Shown: positions 1-5,650 of the stretch, one piece after another | How positions within the stretch are numbered: position 1 is the first letter of the stretch | Layout of the letters: every line of letters begins with the position of its first letter | Source of the DNA: Bacteroidetes bacterium UBA1952 | Lineage (GTDB): Bacteria; Bacteroidota; Bacteroidia; Chitinophagales; Chitinophagaceae | Length of the DNA: 23,867 bases | Reading direction: 5' to 3' | NCBI GenBank assembly: GCA_002336725.1 | Contig: DDEO01000044.1 | Location: 1 to 23,867, forward strand | Notes under the pieces: generated by a model | The model's database searches: none | What the model saw: only the letters and a program-made list of their open reading frames with translations | What the model was told of the DNA's origin: nothing | Made by a program: the position numbers and the translations under genes

Positions 1-520
1 CTTGTTGCAGGGTGTATTCTTTGCCGTTTACCGAGAGGGTCATAGCGCCGGAAATCTGCCCGAATTGCTGCGCCAGAATGCCGATTTCAGCCTGGAGGGC
101 TACGTTTTCTTCGCGGTAAAGCGTCAGCGCGTTTTCGACGTTGCGCAGATAGGGGCCGTATTGGTTCGGGTCGAGATTTTTCCGGAAAGGCGAAGCCATC
201 AGCTTTTGTTGCAGTTCAAAAAGAATGGGCTTCAGTTTGGGTTCTATCTCCAGCACAAAATAGGTGAAGGCTTCTTCGTAGGTCTTGTTGGCGGTGTCAG
301 TCGTCATCCGGATTTGCCGCCAGGCTGCATCTTCGCCCACGATGGCATCCAGTTCGCTGAGCTTTGCCAGCCAGTCTTCGAGGGCTTCGGTGGAGTGGAT
401 TTCGGCATTTTGCAGTTGCCCGAAGTAAGGGAGCAGGCTCGCCCAGTCGGTAACGGTGAAATCGGCGGGCAGAAACTGCCGGGTGGTCTCGAAAGCGGCA
501 GTCGAAAGGTTTGGATTCAT
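1..520 (-). CDS. M3-family oligoendopeptidase (PepF-like), N-terminal part, cut by window edge
   Basis: Reading leftwards from an ATG at 518-520, the frame stays open to the window edge (173 codons). The protein begins MNPNLSTAAFETTRQFLPAD and contains WASLLPYFGQLQN, LSELDAIVGEDAAWRQIRM, a TYEEAFTYFVLEIEPKLKP segment and ENVALQAEIGILAQQFGQ. I recognise this as the helical N-terminal region of Bacteroidota M3 oligoendopeptidases, cytoplasmic zinc peptidases that degrade short peptides. The catalytic HExxH motif would lie in the missing C-terminal two thirds, so activity cannot be judged here. There is no signal peptide, as expected for this family. One TTTCCGGAAA palindrome sits inside the gene, read as FRK. 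The gene is divergent from the PorE-like gene. I found no TAnnTTTG element directly upstream on its strand. The family call is from remembered sequence similarity, not a search. Confidence 0.83.
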   Translation of the reverse strand, partial: MNPNLSTAAFETTRQFLPADFTVTDWASLLPYFGQLQNAEIHSTEALEDWLAKLSELDAIVGEDAAWRQIRMTTDTANKTYEEAFTYFVLEIEPKLKPILFELQQKLMASPFRKNLDPNQYGPYLRNVENALTLYREENVALQAEIGILAQQFGQISGAMTLSVNGKEYTLQQ

Positions 521-800
521 TCTTGGTGAAAATCGGTTTTGTTGAGGGAAACAGTTTTAAGGGCAACAATGTTCCCGCTTTTTCTTCAAAAACGCGGCCA
601 GTGTGGCCTTTCACAGCGTTTGGGCGGGCATTCAAACGCCTTTTTCCGGAAATAAAACGCATTAAATACGGATTGCAGTTATCTAATTAATGCTTTTTTA
701 TACACTATTTAAATGGCTTCAAATCAGTGCAAAAATGGCTTTGATAAAACATTAACCCCGTTACTCCGGCGCTGTGGACGATGCCCACGGCTGCATTTCG

Positions 801-808
801 TATCTTTG
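801..808 (+). promoter_or_regulatory. Putative -7 element TATCTTTG for the PorE-like gene
   Basis: TATCTTTG fits the Bacteroidota sigma-A -7 consensus TAnnTTTG. No clear TTTG -33 element lies about 20 bases upstream, so the assignment rests on the -7 box and its position. Transcription would begin near 815 and leave a leader of about 75 bases that includes the 839-870 hairpin. Confidence 0.4.
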
Positions 809-838
809 CCCTGTTGTGAATTTAATGGGTTAGTAAGC

Positions 839-870
839 GAACGCCGCCGGATTTTTTCCCGGCGGCGTTC
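839..870 (+). promoter_or_regulatory. Strong 12-bp hairpin in the probable leader of the PorE-like gene
   Basis: GAACGCCGCCGG (839-850) and CCGGCGGCGTTC (859-870) are perfect reverse complements around an 8-base loop, ATTTTTTC. The stem is followed by TGCTTTTC and then by the AGGAG ribosome-binding site at 879-883. It lies between the probable promoter and the start codon, so it could be a leader attenuator, an mRNA-stabilising hairpin or a terminator for a short upstream transcript. The T-tract after it is weak. Confidence 0.55.
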
Positions 871-888
871 TGCTTTTCAGGAGTCGGC

Positions 889-2805
889 GTGGCTGCGTTC
901 ATTCCGGGAGGGGGTTATTTTTGCGGCGCTGTGCGCATTTTTTATAGTCTGTTTTTTCTGGTGTTTCTCTTGTTTGCGCCGCGCCCTGCGTCGGCGCAGT
1001 GGAGGCTGCATTATGCCCATACCCTTTGGAGTCAGAAGCGGTATGACGCGGCCATTCAACTGCTGCAAAAAAAATTGCATGGCCGCGCTCAGGAGGCCTC
1101 TTTCTATTCCACGCTCGGCGGCTGGAACTTCTGGCAGGGGCGCTATGCCGCCGCCGCCGAGGTTTTTGAGGTGGGCGCTCAAAAGACGCAAAACGGAGAC
1201 CGCAACTTTTCGCTTCCACTGGCCCGTGCGTATTTCCGCGCCGGTCAGTATTCGCAGGCAGCGCGGCAACTGCAAGGGCATCCGCCCCAGTCTGCCGAAG
1301 GCAAATGGCTCCTGAAAGCAGCGGTTTGGGCTGCCGCGCAACCCCGGGAAGCCGTTTTTCCGCAGTCGCTGGGCGTTCGTATCAACACGCAGTTTCCGGA
1401 AAGTTTCCCCCAACTGGCTATCGACGGACGGGTGCTCTATTACACCCGCCGCTCCAAAGGTATGGACGACGACCTGCTGCGCTCCCTGCCCGACAGTTGC
1501 GGAGGCTGGTTTACGGGTGTGGCCCTGCCGGTTCCGCTCAATTCTTCCCGGCAGGAACGGGCGCAGACGCTTTCGGCAGATGGCCATTATATCTTCTTCG
1601 GACGCGAAGAAATCCAGAGCGAAAATGGCTGGGAGGGCGGCGGCGGCGACCTGTATATGTCTTATACAACCACGCCGGGCGACACGGCCTGGTCGGTGCC
1701 ACAGCCCTTTGGTGCCACAATAAACACACCGGCATACGAAGGAATGCCCACGCTGAGCGCCGATAACAAGACCCTGTTTTTCGTCTCCGACCGCCCCGGT
1801 GGCCGGGGTGGATTGGACATCTGGTATAGCCATTTTGAAAACGGACGCTGGCAACCGCCCGCCAATGCCGGCCCCGAAATCAACACGCCGCAGAATGAGG
1901 TCTCGCCTTTCCTCGCAGCCGATGGCAAAACGCTGTTTTTTGCCTCCGACGGACAGCCACAAAATTTTGGCGGTTATGACCTCTACCGCGCCACGATTAG
2001 CGGCAACCGACTGTATGAAGTGCGCAATCTGGGACTGCCCCTCAACTCGCCGCATAATGAAATCAGTCCGTTTGTAGGACTCCGGGGCGACACGCTCTAT
2101 TTTGCCACCGACCGCGAAGGCCCTCCCGGAAATACAGACATCTGGGTAAGCGACTTGCCGCCGGCGCTGCGTCCGGCGGCCATGCGGGCAGTGGCGGGGC
2201 AGGTGGTCGATTCTCTCTCCGGCGAGGCGCTGCCCAATGCGTGGGTGCGCCTTTCGGAAGCCGCTACCGGGGTGGAAACGGGCGGTTTTCGTTCCAACCG
2301 GGGCGACGGCTCGTTTGTGGCTTTTCTGGAAATAAACCGGCCCTATGACTTAGAGGCGAAGCAGATTGGATATCAGCGCCGCACAAACCGGGTGTTGCTC
2401 CAACCGGAAGATACCACGCAGCCGTGGGCGCGGCTGGCGCTGCTGCCCCAAAACTATGTGGCACCCCGTTACGACAGCCTGCTGCTGCGCTTTTCTTTCC
2501 GGAAAAGCGAGGTCTTATTGAACGATACCCTGAAGGCGGCGCTGAATGCCCTGAACCCTGCCCTGCTGACGGCCCATGCCGAGATTTTGGTTTGGAGCTT
2601 TACCGACGACTCCGGCACGCCGATGATCAACGAGGAGATTTCCCAGCTTCGCGCCCGGCTGGTGGCAGATGTATTGATAAAACAGGGTTTCCCTGCCGAA
2701 AAAATAACCGCTCAGGGCTGGGGTGAACAATACCCGATGGCCCCCAACGAAAGCGAAGAAGAACGCTACCGAAACCGAAGAGTGGAGGTTATTTTGAGAA
2801 AATAG
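889..2805 (+). CDS. OmpA-family envelope protein with PorE-like architecture (TPR, PD40 propeller, CRD, OmpA C-terminal domain)
   Basis: The protein has 638 residues. It starts at GTG 889, with AGGAG five bases upstream; an in-frame GTG at 931 would also leave a signal peptide (RIFYSLFFLVFLLF ... ASA, cut near residue 36). TPR-like helices follow at about 40-130, then a PD40/WD40-like propeller at about 155-420 (repeats such as LSADNKTLFFVSDRPGG and AADGKTLFFASDGQ). A carboxypeptidase-regulatory-like domain lies at about 430-505 (VAGQVVDSLSGEALPNAWVR) and an OmpA C-terminal peptidoglycan-binding domain at about 525-638, ending YRNRRVEVILRK. This order matches PorE, the T9SS-associated outer-membrane protein of Porphyromonas. 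Paralogues with the same architecture are common in Bacteroidota, so a T9SS role is inference. PorE is a lipoprotein; I see no lipobox cysteine here. The likely role is tethering an envelope complex to peptidoglycan. Confidence 0.82.
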   Translation: MAAFIPGGGYFCGAVRIFYSLFFLVFLLFAPRPASAQWRLHYAHTLWSQKRYDAAIQLLQKKLHGRAQEASFYSTLGGWNFWQGRYAAAAEVFEVGAQKTQNGDRNFSLPLARAYFRAGQYSQAARQLQGHPPQSAEGKWLLKAAVWAAAQPREAVFPQSLGVRINTQFPESFPQLAIDGRVLYYTRRSKGMDDDLLRSLPDSCGGWFTGVALPVPLNSSRQERAQTLSADGHYIFFGREEIQSENGWEGGGGDLYMSYTTTPGDTAWSVPQPFGATINTPAYEGMPTLSADNKTLFFVSDRPGGRGGLDIWYSHFENGRWQPPANAGPEINTPQNEVSPFLAADGKTLFFASDGQPQNFGGYDLYRATISGNRLYEVRNLGLPLNSPHNEISPFVGLRGDTLYFATDREGPPGNTDIWVSDLPPALRPAAMRAVAGQVVDSLSGEALPNAWVRLSEAATGVETGGFRSNRGDGSFVAFLEINRPYDLEAKQIGYQRRTNRVLLQPEDTTQPWARLALLPQNYVAPRYDSLLLRFSFRKSEVLLNDTLKAALNALNPALLTAHAEILVWSFTDDSGTPMINEEISQLRARLVADVLIKQGFPAEKITAQGWGEQYPMAPNESEEERYRNRRVEVILRK

Positions 2806-2890
2806 CGAGCGAAAGACAAGACCTTTGTGCCGCGCCCTGGGCGGATTTTATTAAGCGCAGCAAAATTTTCGCCTGCGGTTTTGATGAACA

Positions 2891-2915
2891 GGCCATCCGG
2901 ATGGCCCTTGCAAGG
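2891..2915. repeat. Two overlapping perfect palindromes upstream of the thioredoxin-like gene
   Basis: GGCCATCCGGATGGCC (2891-2906) is a perfect 16-base palindrome. It abuts a second perfect palindrome, CCTTGCAAGG (2906-2915). They lie 46 bases before the thioredoxin-like start codon. No T-tract follows, so they do not form a typical terminator; a dimeric protein's binding site is possible. Confidence 0.5.
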
Positions 2916-2960
2916 ACGTAATGCCTGCCGCCTATGGCGTTTTTGCCGTAAATTTCCCCT

Positions 2961-3470
2961 ATGAAAAAAGCACTTCTGACCCTTTCTTTTCTGATTCCTG
3001 TTATGACGCACGCCCAGACCTTCGTTACCGAGAAAGACCCCCAATCTGCTGATGGGATTATCCTGAAAGGCCAATGTCATTATTCCGACCTGCTGGCGCA
3101 GCCCAGCTTCGCCTGGATGAAAACTGCCGAGCGTTATCGCACCGACGGACGCGCGATGGAAGTACTCAAACAAGAACTGCCCAACTATGAACTGGCGGTG
3201 TTTTTTGGTTCCTGGTGCGAGGATTCTCACCTGCAACTGCCGCGCCTTTACAAAGTGTTGCAGGAAGCGAAGATGCCCCCGGAAAAAGTAACGCTCTACG
3301 GCATGGACCGCGCCAAGAAAGGCCGCGATGCAGAAGATCGGATTTTCCGGATAGAACGCGTGCCAACAATTATCCTGATTCAAAAGCACAAGGAAATAGG
3401 CCGCATCGTGGAAACGCCGCAGAAAAGCATCGAGACCGACCTGGCAGAGATGATCGAGAACCGGAAGTAG
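2961..3470 (+). CDS. Secreted thioredoxin-like protein with a monothiol WCEDS active site
   Basis: The protein has 169 residues, with a signal peptide of about 19 residues (MKKALLTLSFLIPVMTHA|Q). The thioredoxin fold is marked by the strand AVFFGSWCEDSH (W85, C86, S89) and by the cis-proline motif RVPTIIL (P135). In place of the usual CxxC there is CEDS, so the resolving cysteine is replaced by serine. The only other cysteine is C39 in GQCHY. Family members with GSWCxDS are familiar in Bacteroidota. The protein should act in the periplasm, but a classical disulfide-reductase role is doubtful unless C39 resolves the disulfide. TAAATTTC at 2949-2956, one mismatch from TAnnTTTG, ends four bases before the ATG and may be a promoter giving a near-leaderless mRNA. 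The gene lies 155 bp after the PorE-like gene and converges on hscA. Confidence 0.78.
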   Translation: MKKALLTLSFLIPVMTHAQTFVTEKDPQSADGIILKGQCHYSDLLAQPSFAWMKTAERYRTDGRAMEVLKQELPNYELAVFFGSWCEDSHLQLPRLYKVLQEAKMPPEKVTLYGMDRAKKGRDAEDRIFRIERVPTIILIQKHKEIGRIVETPQKSIETDLAEMIENRK

Positions 3471-3482
3471 TTCCTGCGGCCG

Positions 3483-3559
3483 GACTTGACAAGTCTTCGG
3501 GCAGCGCGTTGATAGACTTGTCAAGTCAACCGGCAAGCCGTACGCGGACTTGACAAGTC
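3483..3559. repeat. Three GACTTGwCAAGTC palindromes at an exact 32-bp period
   Basis: The 13-base palindromes are GACTTGACAAGTC (3483-3495), GACTTGTCAAGTC (3515-3527) and GACTTGACAAGTC (3547-3559). The middle copy is the reverse complement of the outer two, differing only at the central base. Start-to-start spacing is 32 bases in both intervals, about three helical turns. Copies 1 and 3 share a further two bases (CG) on the left. The array fills the convergent gap between the thioredoxin-like gene and hscA, so it could form 3'-end hairpins in both transcripts or bind a dimeric protein. No T-tract follows on either strand. Confidence 0.75.
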
Positions 3560-3566
3560 GGGGAAA

Positions 3567-5423
3567 TTACATAATCTTCTTGCCGCGCATCGCCTCTTTG
3601 AGTGCCGCGTCCATCACGCGTTCGGCAAAGGGGCGTGTGATTTCATTGAGCTGCTCCGTCGCCGCCTGAATAGCGTTCTTATCGTTTCCGGAAATTGCGG
3701 TTTTGAGTGCCGCGATTTGGCCTTCGGTGATTGCTTTTTCTTCCGCCGAAAGCAGGGTTTTGTTTTTGCGTAAGAAACCCTCGGTTACGTCTGTCATCTG
3801 CTGCGCTTCGGTGCGGGCTTCTACCAGCGCGCGCATCTGCATATCTTCTTTGGCGTGGGTGAGCGAGGCCATCAGCATCGATTCTACTTCTTCGTCGGTG
3901 AGGCCGTATTGCGGTTTTACGTCAATGCTCTGGGCCACACCGCTGCGCAGTTCTTTGGCTGATACTTTCAGGATACCGTCGGCATCGAGCAGAAATGTTA
4001 CTTCCACTTTGGCCAGTCCGGTGGGCATGGCCGGAATGCCCGTGAGGTTAAATTCCGCCAGCCTGCGGTTGTCCTGCACCAAATCTCTTTCGCCCTGAAA
4101 AACAGCGATGCGCATCCCGCCCTGTCCGTCTTTCTGGGTGGTGTATTGCCGTCCGGCGCGCGAGGGAATTTTGGAGTTGCGCGGGATGAGTACGTCCATC
4201 AGCCCGCCCATCGTTTCGATGCCCAGCGAGAGCGGCGTAACGTCGAGCAGCAGCATATCGGTGGTTTTTCCGGCCAGGATGTCGGCCTGCACCGCTGCAC
4301 CGAGGGCCACCACTTCGTCGGGGTTCAGCTCGTCGAAGGGCTTTTTACCGAAGGTTTTTTCGACTTCGGCCTTCACGAGCGGCACGCGGGTAGAGCCGCC
4401 CACCAGCACCACGGCGCTGATTTCGGAAAGAGAAATTCCGGAATCGGCCAGTGCTGCGCGGCAGGAAGCGAGGGTTTTTTCGACCAGCGGCGCAATGGCG
4501 GCGTTGAATGCTTCGCGTGAAATGGTGATGGATTTTCCGGAAAAATCGCCCGTCCAGCTATCCGAAACGGAGAGTGTTTTTTTGGCTTCTTCGGCCAGCA
4601 GGCGCAGGCGGCCCCGGTCGGCTGCATTTCCGGAAATCAGGCCCGATTTTCCGGAAATCAGCTCCGTCAGTGCGCGGTCGAAGTCGTCGCCGCCGAGGTG
4701 GGTATCGCCGTGGGTGGCCAGCACTTCAAAAATGCCGCCAACGATGCGCAGGATGGAAATATCAAAAGTGCCGCCGCCGAGGTCATAGACGGCTACAATT
4801 TTCTCTGCTTCGCCGCTGTTGGTACCCATGCCGTAGGCGAGGGCTGCCGCCGTGGGTTCGTTTACGATGCGCAACACGTCGAGACCGGCAATCTTACCGG
4901 CATCGCGGGTGGCCTGGCGCTGGGCATCGTTGAAGTAGGCCGGAACGGTGATGACCGCCTTGGTAACCGGCGTTTTGAGCAGGTGTTCGGCGCGGGCTTT
5001 CAGCTCGGCGAGGATGAAGGCCGAAAGCTCGATGGGCGTGTAAAAGCGGTCGCCGATGCGCACCCGCACGAGGGCTTCGGTATCGTCGTCGAGGATTTGA
5101 TAGGCCAGTGTGTCGGCTTCGCTGCGCACGTCGTTGTAGCTTTTGCCCATCAGGCGCTTCACGCTGTAGATGGTGCGCTCGGGCGCGGTGAGCAATCGCT
5201 CTCTGGCTTCGTTGCCCACGTGTACGCTACCGTCTTCGCCGAGGTTTACGATGCTGGGCACGAGGGTAAAACCGTCGGTTTCGCGCAGGGCAATGGGTTG
5301 GCGTGTGCCATCTTGTTCGCGCACGATGGCCACGAGCGAGTTGGTGGTGCCGAGGTCAATGCCCACAATCGCTTCCTCTTGCTGAAGAGAGCCGGTAGCA
5401 ATATTAATCGCAACTTTTGCCAT
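3567..5423 (-). CDS. hscA: Hsp70-family Fe-S assembly chaperone, HscA type
   Basis: The protein has 618 residues, close to the 616 of E. coli HscA and shorter than a typical DnaK. A short extension (MAKVAINIATGSLQQEEAIV) precedes the ATPase start GIDLGTTNSLVAIVRE, as in HscA. Further Hsp70 and HscA signatures are ISSVKRLMG-like YSVKRLMGKSYND, ITVPAYFNDAQRQATRDA, NEPTAAALAYG, VYDLGGGTFDISILR, VVLVGGSTRVPLVK, LLLDVTPLSLGIETMGGL and the IDVKPQYGLTDEEVESML lid entry. The C-terminus ends GKKIM without a DnaK-like EEVD-type acidic tail. HscA with HscB releases Fe-S clusters from the scaffold IscU. No iscS, iscU, hscB or fdx gene lies in this window, so the gene is separated from those partners here. 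Four TTCCGGAA palindromes fall within 221 bp of the ATPase coding region. A TAnnTTTG element lies just upstream of the start. Confidence 0.85.
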   Translation of the reverse strand: MAKVAINIATGSLQQEEAIVGIDLGTTNSLVAIVREQDGTRQPIALRETDGFTLVPSIVNLGEDGSVHVGNEARERLLTAPERTIYSVKRLMGKSYNDVRSEADTLAYQILDDDTEALVRVRIGDRFYTPIELSAFILAELKARAEHLLKTPVTKAVITVPAYFNDAQRQATRDAGKIAGLDVLRIVNEPTAAALAYGMGTNSGEAEKIVAVYDLGGGTFDISILRIVGGIFEVLATHGDTHLGGDDFDRALTELISGKSGLISGNAADRGRLRLLAEEAKKTLSVSDSWTGDFSGKSITISREAFNAAIAPLVEKTLASCRAALADSGISLSEISAVVLVGGSTRVPLVKAEVEKTFGKKPFDELNPDEVVALGAAVQADILAGKTTDMLLLDVTPLSLGIETMGGLMDVLIPRNSKIPSRAGRQYTTQKDGQGGMRIAVFQGERDLVQDNRRLAEFNLTGIPAMPTGLAKVEVTFLLDADGILKVSAKELRSGVAQSIDVKPQYGLTDEEVESMLMASLTHAKEDMQMRALVEARTEAQQMTDVTEGFLRKNKTLLSAEEKAITEGQIAALKTAISGNDKNAIQAATEQLNEITRPFAERVMDAALKEAMRGKKIM

Positions 5424-5431
5424 AGTGGCTG

Positions 5432-5439
5432 CAAAGGTA
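5432..5439 (-). promoter_or_regulatory. Putative -7 element TACCTTTG for hscA
   Basis: Read on the minus strand, TACCTTTG (followed by C) fits TAnnTTTG and ends 8 bases before the hscA ATG. The transcript would therefore have almost no leader. No convincing TTTG -33 element is visible about 20 bases upstream. Confidence 0.48.
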
Positions 5440-5534
5440 GGACGCGAAGCGGGCGGTGTGCATTCGGTTGGCGGGTCTGTCAGGTTTTGGTGGGAGGGGG
5501 ATTTTATAAAGACTTGAAGTTTCCGGAAAATTGG

Positions 5535-5569
5535 GGCGTTCCCTCAAAAAAGCAAGGCGTTCCCTCAAA
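5535..5569 (+). promoter_or_regulatory. 14-bp direct repeat with 21-bp period upstream of the fibre operon
   Basis: GGCGTTCCCTCAAA occurs at 5535-5548 and again, identically, at 5556-5569. The 21-base period places both copies on the same face of the helix. They end about 28 bases before the TAGTTTTG -7 element, so they lie at roughly -76 to -42 from the expected start point, a usual position for an activator. Pairs of direct repeats with this period and a CGTT core are typical of LytTR-domain regulators, and one is encoded at 11615-12367. The match to the published LytTR consensus is only partial. Confidence 0.55.
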
Positions 5570-5596
5570 CGCGGGATAATTATTGTTTTATAAAAA

Positions 5597-5604
5597 TAGT
5601 TTTG
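5597..5604 (+). promoter_or_regulatory. Putative -7 element TAGTTTTG for the fibre operon
   Basis: TAGTTTTG fits TAnnTTTG and sits in an A+T-rich stretch 46 bases before the fibre start codon. No good -33 TTTG is present at the usual distance, which would suit a promoter that depends on an activator bound to the direct repeat upstream. Confidence 0.45.
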
Positions 5605-5650
5605 TATTGAAGATGGAAGCATTTTTCTTTCGTTTCAAAATCGCCTCAAT

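Larger units (their letters stand above)
521..888. other. 368-bp divergent intergenic region
   Basis: This gap separates the M3 peptidase (leftward) from the PorE-like gene (rightward). It contains one TTTCCGGAAA palindrome (core 644-651), an A+T-rich stretch around 665-715, a TATCTTTG -7-like element at 801-808 and a strong hairpin at 839-870. The short ORFs inside it show no protein features I recognise. No RNA gene is evident. Confidence 0.6.

Noticed and set aside
690..755. Tiny ORF beginning MLFYTLFKW in the divergent gap
   Set aside because: About 21 codons in A+T-rich DNA, with no ribosome-binding site or other support.
877..2055. 392-codon minus-strand frame opposite the PorE-like gene
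   Set aside because: Antisense shadow; the plus strand encodes recognisable TPR, PD40, CRD and OmpA domains throughout.
2830..2851. Possible terminator after the PorE-like gene (CCGC ... GCGG then ATTTTATT)
   Set aside because: The stem is only four base pairs, too weak to call.
3483..3559. CRISPR array
   Set aside because: Only three 13-base palindromes with 19-base intervals that differ in length and design from repeat-spacer arrays, and no cas genes nearby.
4698..5579. 293-codon plus-strand frame opposite hscA
   Set aside because: Shadow of the conserved Hsp70 ATPase domain.
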